NCBI GenBank assembly: GCA_049296695.1
Contig: JBAQSX010000156.1
Coordinates: 1 to 33,520 of the forward strand
DNA: 33,520 nt
Direction of reading: 5' to 3'
DNA from: UBA10906 sp049296695
GTDB taxonomy: Bacteria > Pseudomonadota > Gammaproteobacteria > Methylococcales > Methylomonadaceae
A program made the translations under genes and the position numbers. This document shows, in pieces, positions 15,364 to 23,742 of the stretch (positions are counted from its first letter, which is position 1; the number at the start of each line of letters is the position of its first letter). The notes beneath the pieces were generated by a model, which was given only the letters and a program-made list of their open reading frames with translations, had not been told where the DNA came from and searched no databases.

Positions 15364-16317
15364 TTAGCGATTATCAATAAACTGTCCAAAGGCTCTACTG
15401 CCTTCACCTGTTCTAATAGTATGCACTACTTGCAAAGTACGCGCATTAATCACCGACACAGAGCCATCAAACCAATTGGCCACATAAATATGTTTGTCAT
15501 CGGGATGGGTGCTAATGCCTTCGGGTTTATCACCCACATTAACTAAACCGATGGCTTTTAAAGTTTCAGTATCAATTACTGTTACCGTACCATCCATTTG
15601 ATTGGTCACAAATAAACGGCTGTCGTTATCAGCCAGTGTCGCCGCATAAGGCACGCTACCTGTTCGCACTGTGGCAATGCGTTCCATTTTTTTAGCATCC
15701 ACCACCGTAACGGTATCACTTTCTACATTGGCAACATACAAGCGTTCACCGTGACTATCTAAAGTCACGCCAAAGGGATGCCGCCCCACGTCAACGGTAT
15801 CTTTAATGGAATAGCTGTTTAAATCGATTTTTGATACGGTATTATCATCACGATTGGCCACATATAGCCAATGATTATCAGGACTGACAATCAAACCTGC
15901 GGGTGATTGCCCCACTTTAATGGTCAAATTACGTTTTAATAATTTAGCGTTAATCACCGACACGCTATTGTTATACCAATCAGCGACATAAACATAGTTA
16001 CTGTCAGGACTAACCGCCACACCGACCGCACCCGCGCCTGTCCCCACTTTAGCGATAACTTCACGTTTTTGCGCATCAATAACCGCCACGCCGCTGGTTT
16101 CAGGGGTAGTGACATAAATGCGTTGCCCGTCGGGTGACACCGCAACGCCTGCGGGTTTGCCATGCACAGCAATAGTGGCAACCACTTTAGGCGCGCTAGT
16201 ATCAATAACGGAAACGCTATCGCCTAATTGATTGCTAATATAAGCAAACGGTTCGGCGATAACGGTTGTGCTACAAATAAGGCTTAGAACAATTGTTTTA
16301 CAGGCTAATTGCAACAC
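15364..16317 (-). CDS. Periplasmic YVTN-family beta-propeller protein
   Basis: A 317-residue protein with a signal peptide (about 1-21, cleaved near V-I-A-E). The rest is about seven repeats of roughly 42 residues, each with the pattern (Y/F)-V-(A/T)-N-x-x-x-x-x-V-x-V-I-D-x-x-T and S-P-D-G/D-x-x-x-(I/V)-Y-V, forming a seven-bladed propeller. Such proteins act as periplasmic binding or scaffold proteins. It begins 12 nt after the stop of the downstream MxaD-like gene and is in the same orientation as both, so the three probably form one operon. MxaD-like and YVTN genes are also found together near PQQ-dependent alcohol dehydrogenases, but none is seen here. Confidence 0.9.
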   Translation of the reverse strand: MLQLACKTIVLSLICSTTVIAEPFAYISNQLGDSVSVIDTSAPKVVATIAVHGKPAGVAVSPDGQRIYVTTPETSGVAVIDAQKREVIAKVGTGAGAVGVAVSPDSNYVYVADWYNNSVSVINAKLLKRNLTIKVGQSPAGLIVSPDNHWLYVANRDDNTVSKIDLNSYSIKDTVDVGRHPFGVTLDSHGERLYVANVESDTVTVVDAKKMERIATVRTGSVPYAATLADNDSRLFVTNQMDGTVTVIDTETLKAIGLVNVGDKPEGISTHPDDKHIYVANWFDGSVSVINARTLQVVHTIRTGEGSRAFGQFIDNR

Positions 16318-16329
16318 GACACATCTCCA

Positions 16330-16908
16330 TTATTTTTCAGCTAAGGTTTTTAAATCAATTAAACCTGTACCTAAAAAGGCTTGCACCGCAGTATTAGCCG
16401 CGACTTCATTCATTTCTTGTGGGTCGCCATTAATCGTTAAGTTATTAGTATAAGCACGATAATAAGCCGCTTTCCAAATAACATTGGTATTTGCGCCATC
16501 GGCTTTTAACGTAATAGTCGCTGAGAAATTAGCAACAGGAATCGCGGGGATTTTTTCTTCTGTGCCATTATAAGTAATGGTTTTAGCGGTACTCATCTCA
16601 TTTATTTTATAAGAATAACTGTATTTATCCGCTTCGTATTTGGTTAATTCTTCAGTAACTGAATTACCATCTTTTAAGGTTAATACTCTAACTGCACCCG
16701 CTTCATTAGCACCTGTGACAGTGGCAGTAAATACTTCTGAACTCCACGTTTGAATTGAACCAAAGTCTTTAATTAAATCCCACACTTTTTCAATAGGAGC
16801 ATTAATCGTAATACTTTTTTCTTCTTTTTGTCTCACAGGGCCGTGAGCATAAACTAAAGCTGTGAAAAAATAGAGTAATGTTGCAATAAACCACGCGCTT
16901 TTTTTCAT
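16330..16908 (-). CDS. MxaD-like periplasmic SRPBCC protein, copy 2
   Basis: A 192-residue protein with a signal peptide (cleaved near V-Y-A-H, leaving H-G-P-V-R-Q-K). The body is an SRPBCC/START-like domain: I-T-I-N-A-P-I-E-K-V-W-D-L-I-K-D-F-G, A-V-R-V-L-T-L-K-D-G, Y-S-Y-K-I and W-K-A-A-Y-Y-R-A-Y. This resembles MxaD, a periplasmic protein that helps methanol dehydrogenase pass electrons to cytochrome c. The 189-residue gene upstream is a close paralogue. Without mxaF or xoxF in view, ligand and partner remain open. Confidence 0.85.
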   Translation of the reverse strand: MKKSAWFIATLLYFFTALVYAHGPVRQKEEKSITINAPIEKVWDLIKDFGSIQTWSSEVFTATVTGANEAGAVRVLTLKDGNSVTEELTKYEADKYSYSYKINEMSTAKTITYNGTEEKIPAIPVANFSATITLKADGANTNVIWKAAYYRAYTNNLTINGDPQEMNEVAANTAVQAFLGTGLIDLKTLAEK

Positions 16909-16942
16909 TAGAATGTTCCTCTTAGTTATTAATAGTAGAATT

Positions 16943-16990
16943 GGAGATCAAGCTTTGCTTGACAATTAAATCAAGCAAAGCTTGACCTCC
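16943..16990. repeat. Inverted repeat, family A variant, between the two mxaD-like genes
   Basis: GGAGATCAAGCTTTGCTTGA and TCAAGCAAAGCTTGACCTCC form a long stem. Every GTCAGGC of the other copies is GTCAAGC or ATCAAGC here, with compensating changes on both arms, so the structure is preserved. It lies 8 nt beyond the stop of the upstream gene. Confidence 0.85.
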
Positions 16991-16997
16991 TGATAAA

Positions 16998-17567
16998 TTA
17001 TTTTTCAGCTAAGGCTTTTAAATTAGCCAAACCTGTTTTAAAAATACCTTCAATAGCTTTGTTAGCGGCTTCTTCATTCATTTCCGCTGGTGGGTCATTA
17101 TTGACATAAGCGCGGTAATACGCGGCTTTCCAAATAACGGTGCTGGTTGCACCTTTATTATCAACTTCAATACTCGCGCTGTAATTATCTACTGGCACAA
17201 CGGGGACTTTTTCTTCCGCACCTGCATGAGTAATGGTTTTCGCGGTACTCATATCAGTAATTTTATAAGAATATGACATTTTACTCGCATCATATTTTTT
17301 TAATTCTTCGGTAATCGTGCCGCCATCTTGCAGTGTTAATACTCTGACCGCGCCTTCGGTATTATCGGTGCCTTTGGTAATAGAACTATTTTTAATAGGT
17401 GGCAACCATGTTATATCGCCATAGCTTTTAATAATGTTCCATACTTTTTCAGCGGGGGCATTAATAGTGATTTCTTCTTGGGTTTTTTGTCTGACCGGGC
17501 CGTGAGCATTGACTAAGCCGCTAAAGCTTAATAATAAAACAGGCGCGATTAAAGCGAGTTTTTTCAT
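16998..17567 (-). CDS. MxaD-like periplasmic SRPBCC protein, copy 1
   Basis: A 189-residue exported protein (signal peptide about 1-21, mature start H-G-P-V-R-Q-K). Same SRPBCC layout as its neighbour: I-T-I-N-A-P-A-E-K-V-W-N-I-I-K-S-Y-G, A-V-R-V-L-T-L-Q-D-G-G, S-Y-S-Y-K-I-T-D-M-S-T-A-K-T-I-T, W-K-A-A-Y-Y-R-A-Y. The pair is clearly a tandem duplication; the differences cluster in the loops near 55-65 and after the W-K-A-A-Y-Y strand. First gene of the likely three-gene envelope operon with the beta-propeller. Start follows AGGATA. Confidence 0.87.
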   Translation of the reverse strand: MKKLALIAPVLLLSFSGLVNAHGPVRQKTQEEITINAPAEKVWNIIKSYGDITWLPPIKNSSITKGTDNTEGAVRVLTLQDGGTITEELKKYDASKMSYSYKITDMSTAKTITHAGAEEKVPVVPVDNYSASIEVDNKGATSTVIWKAAYYRAYVNNDPPAEMNEEAANKAIEGIFKTGLANLKALAEK

Positions 17568-17630
17568 GGTATATCCTCATGATTGATGGTTAATGTTGTA
17601 GTGTTTTTAGTATTTAATAAATAGCATTAA

Positions 17631-17996
17631 TTATAAAATAGGGTTAATTACTTGTAATCCTGTAATTTTTTTAAAATCATCGACATTTCTTGTATAAATT
17701 TCACTGTTGTATAACAATCCAGTAGCGGCAATAATACTGTCATTGGACTTCATTTTAAATTGTTGGCGTAATTCAATGGCTTTATTAATCACCGCTTCAT
17801 TAATTGGCATAATAGTTAAAATTTTAAACACATTTTCAAAGTATTGTTTTTCAATTGCTTCTAAACGTGGAAACCCTAATACTTCTAATTTAGAAATATG
17901 AGAAACACAATTTTTTGTATTCAATACCAATGGCTTTAAATAAACAAAATTATTTTGAGAAGAGTAAATTAAAATGTTACTGTCCAATAAAATCAT
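17631..17996 (-). CDS. PIN-domain toxin (VapC-like)
   Basis: A 121-residue PIN-fold RNase. The metal-binding acidic residues are in place: Asp5 in L-L-D-S-N-I, Glu38 in K-L-E-V-L, Asp86 in N-D-S-I-I-A-A and the N-V-D-D-F motif near 104-108. VapC toxins usually cut tRNA or rRNA. It begins 1 nt after the stop of the 80-residue antitoxin, so the pair is coupled. Confidence 0.9.
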   Translation of the reverse strand: MILLDSNILIYSSQNNFVYLKPLVLNTKNCVSHISKLEVLGFPRLEAIEKQYFENVFKILTIMPINEAVINKAIELRQQFKMKSNDSIIAATGLLYNSEIYTRNVDDFKKITGLQVINPIL

Positions 17997-17997
17997 A

Positions 17998-18240
17998 TTA
18001 CTTATCCAAAACTCTTTCTTGACGTTCTGCTTGTTGCCAAGTTAAAGCATCACCAAATGAGCTGGTTTCTTGACTAAATGTTTTTACAAATTCCATTGCG
18101 GCATTCAGTTCGTCTTGTTTTGACGGTTCTGCTTTGGCTTTTTGTAAAATAAAACGACATTGAACATTTAATTTTTCTGCTAATGCTTGAATCAATTTCA
18201 AAGTCTGTTCGTTTTCACTTTCTAGGACTAATTGTGACAT
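17998..18240 (-). CDS. Antitoxin partner of the PIN toxin
   Basis: An 80-residue protein: a helical N-terminal half (L-I-Q-A-L-A-E-K-L-N-V) and a polar C-terminal half with W-Q-Q-A-E-R. No clear DNA-binding fold can be named from sequence. Its position one base before the vapC-like toxin makes the role clear. Confidence 0.8.
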   Translation of the reverse strand: MSQLVLESENEQTLKLIQALAEKLNVQCRFILQKAKAEPSKQDELNAAMEFVKTFSQETSSFGDALTWQQAERQERVLDK

Positions 18241-18274
18241 AGTGTTTTTAGAGAATTGGTTGATGTTATTAAAT

Positions 18275-18547
18275 TCAAGAATTTTTAATTTTGTTATAGC
18301 AAATCCAACAATAGCTAAAAGATAAAATACATAAAGCTTTTAAACCCAATAACCATAAAGGTCGCCACCACGCGCCTGTAGAAGCTTCAATCACATCTGA
18401 AATACTAAATACTATAAAGCTTATGCTAAGAGTGATGGTTAATTTTTTTAGCTCTGCATTAGGATTATTTCTTTTTAAAAATAAGACTAAGGCAATGATA
18501 AACCATAAGCCTGATTCAAAATAATTAAAGATTGCGACTATGTCCAT
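18275..18547 (-). CDS. Small membrane protein of unknown function
   Basis: A 90-residue hydrophobic protein with three predicted membrane helices (about 10-25, 36-53 and 66-84), separated by a charged loop R-N-N-P-N-A-E-L-K-K. No family recognised. It lies between the toxin-antitoxin pair and the ATPase-DUF4435 pair, in the same direction. Its gaps of 34 and 74 nt to the neighbours leave its operon membership unclear. Confidence 0.65.
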   Translation of the reverse strand: MDIVAIFNYFESGLWFIIALVLFLKRNNPNAELKKLTITLSISFIVFSISDVIEASTGAWWRPLWLLGLKALCILSFSYCWICYNKIKNS

Positions 18548-18621
18548 GATGTCATTATCCAGCGTGTTTTTTAGAACAGTCTCTAAATAAGCTGGACTGA
18601 CGTTGTTTGAGCATGGTCTGA

Positions 18622-19497
18622 CTATAATCCAATTCTGGAAAATTGAGTTCTAAAATGATTCTGACAATCGATGCTGATATATTTAAGAGGATTACTAATA
18701 AATGCAGAAAAAGCTATATTCTTTATTATATCTATCGGAGCAGTTGTATTTTTTTTCGACTCTCTTTTGTATGTTTTTTTATAATATGTACTTATAATTG
18801 TTATTGCAGTATGTTCCCACAAATGTCCTTGCACTATTTTACAAGGTAGTTGATGACTCGCTATTCTGAGAATTTCATTTGATATTGGGCAATTTTTGAA
18901 ATCTTTTTCGCGATATTTTTTTGCATGACGTTTAAATTCATCAGGTTGAATAAAATTATATTTTTTTAAAGATAGCTTTAGTCCGCAACTATCTTTTCTC
19001 TTTGGAATAAGAGCCTCACCATTTTTTTGAAAAACGGCATCTAATGAACATATTTTAGCTATCGATTTGAACGTCACACGCCATGAATGTCTGACTTCAT
19101 CTAAATCAGCTTCATTAATTGTTAAATTAGAAATAATTGACTGACAAAGTTCTAAAGTCCAAAAATCATTCTCCCAACTATAACCATAAGTAATAAATAG
19201 ATTTTTATGCTCAATCAAAGGCGATGAAATGTTTATTAAATCTTTATCAATAATAACTATTGAGTTATTTGTATCTAACATTTTTATTTTTTCAAAATAG
19301 TCCATTGCGGCGATGTTATTACCAACTGGTTTTATTTTTATAGATTTCTTTCCAGTAATCTCTTTAATTAAAGCAGAGTAATATTTCTCATCAAATGTAT
19401 TGTTACAATCATTTTTTCCTTCTGTATAAACGATTAAATCGCATTCAAAAAATTCAGGTGAATTTCTTAAGCCGCTAGTTGTACGAGTAAATGTCAT
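18622..19497 (-). CDS. DUF4435 (TOPRIM-like) effector, candidate AriB of a PARIS-like system
   Basis: A 291-residue protein. The N-terminal part has a TOPRIM-like pattern: L-I-V-Y-T-E-G-K-N-D (Glu26, Asp30) and S-I-V-I-I-D-K-D (Asp84, Asp86). A G-Y-S-W-E-N-D-F-W motif follows near 114. This fits DUF4435, the family of AriB, the tRNA-cutting effector of the PARIS anti-phage system, in which Glu26 is, as I recall, the catalytic residue. Its start overlaps the ATPase stop in ATGA, the order seen in PARIS (ATPase then effector). Other ATPase-TOPRIM pairs exist, so the exact system is a judgement. Confidence 0.75.
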   Translation of the reverse strand: MTFTRTTSGLRNSPEFFECDLIVYTEGKNDCNNTFDEKYYSALIKEITGKKSIKIKPVGNNIAAMDYFEKIKMLDTNNSIVIIDKDLINISSPLIEHKNLFITYGYSWENDFWTLELCQSIISNLTINEADLDEVRHSWRVTFKSIAKICSLDAVFQKNGEALIPKRKDSCGLKLSLKKYNFIQPDEFKRHAKKYREKDFKNCPISNEILRIASHQLPCKIVQGHLWEHTAITIISTYYKKTYKRESKKNTTAPIDIIKNIAFSAFISNPLKYISIDCQNHFRTQFSRIGL

Positions 19498-20780
19498 TTA
19501 ATTACATCCTTCATTTTTATTAGTTTATCTGAATGTTTCCCAACAATATCTGGAGAGTGTGTTGCAAATAATATTTGTGCATTCGGATTTAACTTTGATA
19601 TATAATCAGTTAAAGTTTCTTGCCAACTTATATGCAAAGATAATTCTGGTTCATCGGCAATATAAACCACATGTTTTTCTTCTTGTAAAAGGGCTTCACC
19701 GAGAATAATTAATAATTGTTTCTCACCTGAAGAGAGTTCTTCAATTGATATTGGTCGATTGTTTTTTGTTTTAAAATGAAGGGCATTTCTCTCTGATAAG
19801 AAGACTTCCTTTCTTCCCTCAAGCAATTCATTTATTACTGATAAAAAATTATCTTTTGATTTAAAGATATTTTTTTCAGTTTGTTTTAGTTCTTCATATT
19901 TTTGTACAAGGTCGTGACTACGCCATGTATCATAAATTGTTGCAAATTGTTTTGTACTTATACCGTCTCTTTTTTTTAATTGTTGTTTGGCTTCCTCAAA
20001 TTTCTCAAAATGTTTTTTTATTTTAAGAGAGTATTTCTTTTTATCTACGCCTAAAACTTCAAATATTTCAGAAAGAGCTTTTTGTTCTTTTTCAGTATTA
20101 ATAGTTCCTGTTGATGTAATAACATTATCTTCGTTTCCTTCTGATGTGAGTATAGAAAGTAATATATTCTTTTGGAAATTTACGATTTCATCGGAATATT
20201 TACTTGCTAATAGTGAAAAATAACCCATAAGAGAATTACTTAATAAATTAAGTTTTTGATCAATTGCTGGTGTTGTTTTTCTTTCATCGCTTAATCTATT
20301 TTCTTCATTACGATGAACAGATAACCATGTAACTTTTACAAAAGAATCAAGTCGCTCCCTAATATCTAAAAAATGATCTCTTATCATTTTATCCCGTATT
20401 GCTCTTGAAGGAATCCCCCTAAAAAATCGTTCTTGTTCCATTGCACCAAAATCAAAAATAATTGGGTTAGTATCTTTTGAGTATTGTTTAAAAATATAAC
20501 TTATATCATAAAAAGGGATATTTTCTCTTCTGGTCTTTTTTACTTCTATTGAAGGTTTCTTTTTTCCAATATTTGTTTTAAAAGTGATAATTATCCTATC
20601 AAATTCTGTTTTATCAAGTCGTTCAAAATCTCCAGTTAATGCAGCCGCAATTAAATTTATTACTGTAGTCTTTCCTGTACCGTTTTGACCAATTAAAAAA
20701 TTGAATTTATCATCACATTGGAAATTAACGGAAAATTCCCCCCAAAGGTTTTCAATTTTAATATTATCGATAATATTCAT
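19494..20780 (-). CDS. AAA/ABC-type ATPase, candidate AriA of a PARIS-like system
   Basis: A 428-residue ATPase of the SMC/ABC-like (AAA_15/AAA_21) type. Walker A is GQNGTGKTT (31-39). A coiled-coil-like middle (about 230-310) separates it from the signature E-E-L-S-S-G-E-K-Q (about 346-354), Walker B V-V-Y-I-A-D-E-P-E-L-S-L-H (about 368-380) and the A-T-H-S-P switch His. All motifs look intact. In PARIS, AriA is the sensor scaffold that holds AriB and frees it when phage anti-restriction proteins appear. OLD-type nucleases and other defence ATPases share these motifs, so the DUF4435 partner decides the call. Confidence 0.8.
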   Translation of the reverse strand: MNIIDNIKIENLWGEFSVNFQCDDKFNFLIGQNGTGKTTVINLIAAALTGDFERLDKTEFDRIIITFKTNIGKKKPSIEVKKTRRENIPFYDISYIFKQYSKDTNPIIFDFGAMEQERFFRGIPSRAIRDKMIRDHFLDIRERLDSFVKVTWLSVHRNEENRLSDERKTTPAIDQKLNLLSNSLMGYFSLLASKYSDEIVNFQKNILLSILTSEGNEDNVITSTGTINTEKEQKALSEIFEVLGVDKKKYSLKIKKHFEKFEEAKQQLKKRDGISTKQFATIYDTWRSHDLVQKYEELKQTEKNIFKSKDNFLSVINELLEGRKEVFLSERNALHFKTKNNRPISIEELSSGEKQLLIILGEALLQEEKHVVYIADEPELSLHISWQETLTDYISKLNPNAQILFATHSPDIVGKHSDKLIKMKDVIK

Positions 20781-21098
20781 ATTTTATACTCTAGGTTTAT
20801 TTGATATTTTTTTAATCTCGTTCAACTACAATCTTTACAGCCGACCATCAACCCTCCAAAATCTACTATACAATGCAGTCGATTACTACTGCTAGGCTCA
20901 AAAAAATACCTCAGCTCTCAAGCCGCACTATCTTTTAGTCACTAAGACTTTTACTGTAATGGCTAAGCCTTATCTTATTGATAACTGGTCAATTTCTTTA
21001 AACAAAGTCGCTAAAAAAACACTTTCAAAAAAATATATGACGGTTTTGTGTTAGACTAGGCGGTTTGTTTTCCTGCACAATGACAGTTGCAAGCCTTC
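20781..21098. other. 318-nt divergent intergenic region with a possible trp promoter
   Basis: It separates the minus-strand ATPase gene from trpF and must hold both promoters. The best candidate is an extended -10 (TG, one base, TAGACT) at 21049-21057 on the plus strand, with a poor -35. No trp leader peptide with tandem Trp codons and no attenuator hairpin could be made out. Nothing else supported. Confidence 0.4.
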
Positions 21099-21731
21099 AT
21101 GCGAACTCGGATAAAAATTTGTGGCTTTACCCGCGCCAGTGACGCGCTCTACGCGGCAAACTTAGGCGTTGATGCACTGGGTTTAGTGTTTTATGCAAAA
21201 AGCCCACGCCATGTCAGTATTAAACAAGCCATTGAAATCACTAAATTTCTGCCTGCTTTTGTTAGCACGGTAGGTTTATTTGTCAATGAAACCGAGGCGA
21301 ACATTCGCGCCGTGTTAGCGCGAGTGCCGCTGGATTGTTTGCAATTTCACGGCGATGAATCGCCGCAAGATTGCCGTTTATACGCAAAGCCGTATCTTAA
21401 AGCGGTGCGGGTGCAGCAAGACACCGATATTAGCCAGTTAGCAGCGCAGTATCATGACGCGGCTGGCTTATTATTAGATGCCTATAACCCACACGCACAC
21501 GGTGGCACAGGACACGTCTTTGATTGGCAATTAATCCCCAAGCAATGCCGTTTGCCGATTATTTTGGCGGGGGGCTTAGACGTTAGCAATGCAAAACAAG
21601 CCATTGAAGCAGTAAAACCCTACGCACTCGATATTAGCAGTGGTGTCGAACAACAAAAAGGTATTAAAGACCCCGCTAAAATGCGTGCGTTTATTCAACA
21701 AGTAATTGAGGCTGACTTAGAAAATTTATGA
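21099..21731 (+). CDS. trpF: Phosphoribosylanthranilate isomerase
   Basis: A 210-residue TIM-barrel enzyme converting phosphoribosylanthranilate to CdRP in tryptophan synthesis. Catalytic Cys8 sits in R-I-K-I-C-G and Asp127 in L-L-L-D-A-Y, followed by the G-G-T-G-H phosphate-binding loop. An upstream TTG at 21087 would add four residues; I prefer ATG at 21099 because the family starts directly with M-R-T-R-(I/V)-K-I-C-G. There is no clear SD at either. The stop overlaps the trpB start in ATGA. Confidence 0.95.
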   Translation: MRTRIKICGFTRASDALYAANLGVDALGLVFYAKSPRHVSIKQAIEITKFLPAFVSTVGLFVNETEANIRAVLARVPLDCLQFHGDESPQDCRLYAKPYLKAVRVQQDTDISQLAAQYHDAAGLLLDAYNPHAHGGTGHVFDWQLIPKQCRLPIILAGGLDVSNAKQAIEAVKPYALDISSGVEQQKGIKDPAKMRAFIQQVIEADLENL

Positions 21732-22930
21732 CAACAACATACACCATGCCCGATGAGCGCGGACATTTTGGCCCTTACGGTGGTCAGTTTGTCGCCGAAA
21801 CCCTAGTCCCCCCCATTCAAGAATTGAATGCGGCGTATCAACAGTATATGCACGACCCTGATTTTATTGCCGAACTCGATAAAGATTTGCAATATTATGT
21901 CGGTCGTCCTTCACCGCTGTACCATGCTGAGCGTTGGAGTCGTGAGCTGGGCGGGGCGCAAATTTATTTAAAACGCGAAGACTTAAATCATACAGGTTCG
22001 CACAAAATCAATAACACCATAGGTCAAGCCCTACTTGCCAAACGCATGGGCAAAACCCGCATTATTGCCGAAACAGGCGCGGGTCAACATGGCGTGGCGA
22101 CTGCTACGGTGGCGGCGCGTTTGGGTTTGGAATGCGTGGTGTATATGGGCGCGGTGGACGTGGCGCGGCAATCGCTGAACGTGTATCGCATGAAATTATT
22201 AGGTGCGACCGTAGTAGCAGTAGAATCGGGTTCTAAAACCTTAAAAGACGCGCTCAACGAAGCCCTACGCGATTGGGTGACTAACGTTGATAATACCTTC
22301 TATATTATCGGCACAGTCGCAGGGCCACACCCCTATCCTGCAATGGTCAGAGACTTTCAAGCGATTATTGGCAGAGAAGCCAAAGCGCAATGCTTAGCGC
22401 AAGCAGGTCGTTTGCCTGATGCGTTGGTAGCTTGTGTGGGCGGTGGTTCAAATGCCATCGGTTTGTTTTATCCGTTTATTGATGATGCCAGCGTTAAGTT
22501 AATTGGCGTGGAAGCGGCGGGTGATGGTATTGAAACAGGTCGTCATTCTGCACCGTTATCAGCGGGAAAACCGGGGGTATTACACGGCAACCGCACTTAT
22601 TTAATGGCAGACGAAGACGGCGAAATCATTGAAACCCATTCAATTTCCGCAGGTTTGGATTACCCCGGTGTAGGGCCTGAGCATTCGTGGTTAAAAGATA
22701 CAGGTCGGGCGCAATATGTCAGTATTACCGATAATGAAGCCTTAGACGGTTTTTATGCTTTAACGCGCATGGAAGGCATTATCCCCGCCTTAGAATCAGC
22801 TCATGCGATGGCATATACGCTTAAACTCGCGCCTACTATGGGTCAAGATGAGATTTTAATTGTTAATTTGTCAGGTCGTGGCGATAAAGACATGCAGACT
22901 ATGGCAAGACGTGAAGGAATAGAACTATGA
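21728..22930 (+). CDS. trpB: Tryptophan synthase beta subunit
   Basis: A 400-residue PLP enzyme that joins indole and serine to tryptophan. The PLP lysine is Lys93 in the G-S-H-K-I-N-N motif, and the phosphate-binding G-G-G-S-N-A motif follows. Full length for TrpB1. Both ends overlap by ATGA with trpF and trpA, so translation is coupled and supports equal amounts of the alpha and beta chains. Confidence 0.98.
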   Translation: MTTTYTMPDERGHFGPYGGQFVAETLVPPIQELNAAYQQYMHDPDFIAELDKDLQYYVGRPSPLYHAERWSRELGGAQIYLKREDLNHTGSHKINNTIGQALLAKRMGKTRIIAETGAGQHGVATATVAARLGLECVVYMGAVDVARQSLNVYRMKLLGATVVAVESGSKTLKDALNEALRDWVTNVDNTFYIIGTVAGPHPYPAMVRDFQAIIGREAKAQCLAQAGRLPDALVACVGGGSNAIGLFYPFIDDASVKLIGVEAAGDGIETGRHSAPLSAGKPGVLHGNRTYLMADEDGEIIETHSISAGLDYPGVGPEHSWLKDTGRAQYVSITDNEALDGFYALTRMEGIIPALESAHAMAYTLKLAPTMGQDEILIVNLSGRGDKDMQTMARREGIEL

Positions 22931-23730
22931 GCCGCTTAGCCGATACTTTTGCCAACTTAGCTTCAACTGGGCGCAAGGCATTAATCCCCTTTGTCACCGC
23001 TGGCGACCCGTTCCCTGATTTTACCGTGCCATTGATGCACGAAATGGTCAAAGCAGGGGTTGATGTGATTGAATTAGGTGTACCGTTTTCAGACCCGATG
23101 GCAGACGGCCCTGTGATTCAACGCGCCAGTGAACGCGCTTTAGCGCATGGTATGAGTTTGCGTAAAACCCTAGCGGTGGCAATGGAGTTTAGACGCGATA
23201 ATCAACACACCCCCGTAGTTATCATGGGTTATGCTAATCCGATTGAAGCGATGGGTTATGAAGCCTTTGCTAACGCGGCGCAACGCGCAGATATTGACGG
23301 CGTATTAACTGTTGATTTGCCCCCCGAAGAAGGCGCGGAATGCAGTGAATTATTAAAAGCTCGCGGTATTGATACTATTTTCTTGCTCGCGCCTAATAGC
23401 ACAGTGGAACGCGTTGAAAAAATGGCGGCGATTGGTAGCGGTTATTTATACTATGTATCACTCAAAGGCGTAACTGGCGCGGGTCATTTAAACACCGAAG
23501 ACGTTAAACAAAAAGTTGAGCAAATTCAGTCGATTACCAGCTTGCCTATCGGCATTGGTTTTGGCGTAAAAGACGCGCAAACCGCTAAAGCGGTGTCTGC
23601 TTTGGGTGATGGTGTGGTTGTCGGTAGCGCGTTGATTAGTAAAATTGAAGCCAATTTAGACGCGCCGCAAGTGGCTAAAGATGAAATTATTGAATTATTA
23701 ACCGCCATGCGCACTAGCATGGACAGTTAA
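22927..23730 (+). CDS. trpA: Tryptophan synthase alpha subunit
   Basis: A 267-residue TIM-barrel protein that cleaves indole-3-glycerol phosphate and passes indole to TrpB. Catalytic Glu49 (V-I-E-L-G-V-P-F-S-D-P) and Asp60 (M-A-D-G-P-V-I-Q) are in place, with the G-F-G-V phosphate loop near 216-219. The SD AAGGA lies within the end of trpB. accD follows after 12 nt. Confidence 0.98.
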   Translation: MSRLADTFANLASTGRKALIPFVTAGDPFPDFTVPLMHEMVKAGVDVIELGVPFSDPMADGPVIQRASERALAHGMSLRKTLAVAMEFRRDNQHTPVVIMGYANPIEAMGYEAFANAAQRADIDGVLTVDLPPEEGAECSELLKARGIDTIFLLAPNSTVERVEKMAAIGSGYLYYVSLKGVTGAGHLNTEDVKQKVEQIQSITSLPIGIGFGVKDAQTAKAVSALGDGVVVGSALISKIEANLDAPQVAKDEIIELLTAMRTSMDS

Positions 23731-23742
23731 GCGGAGTTAAAA

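Noticed and set aside
21087..21098. TTG start for trpF
   Set aside because: It adds only four residues not typical of the family, with no SD; the ATG at 21099 gives the standard N-terminus.
20781..21098. Trp attenuator or leader peptide
   Set aside because: No short frame with tandem Trp codons and no competing hairpins before trpF were found.
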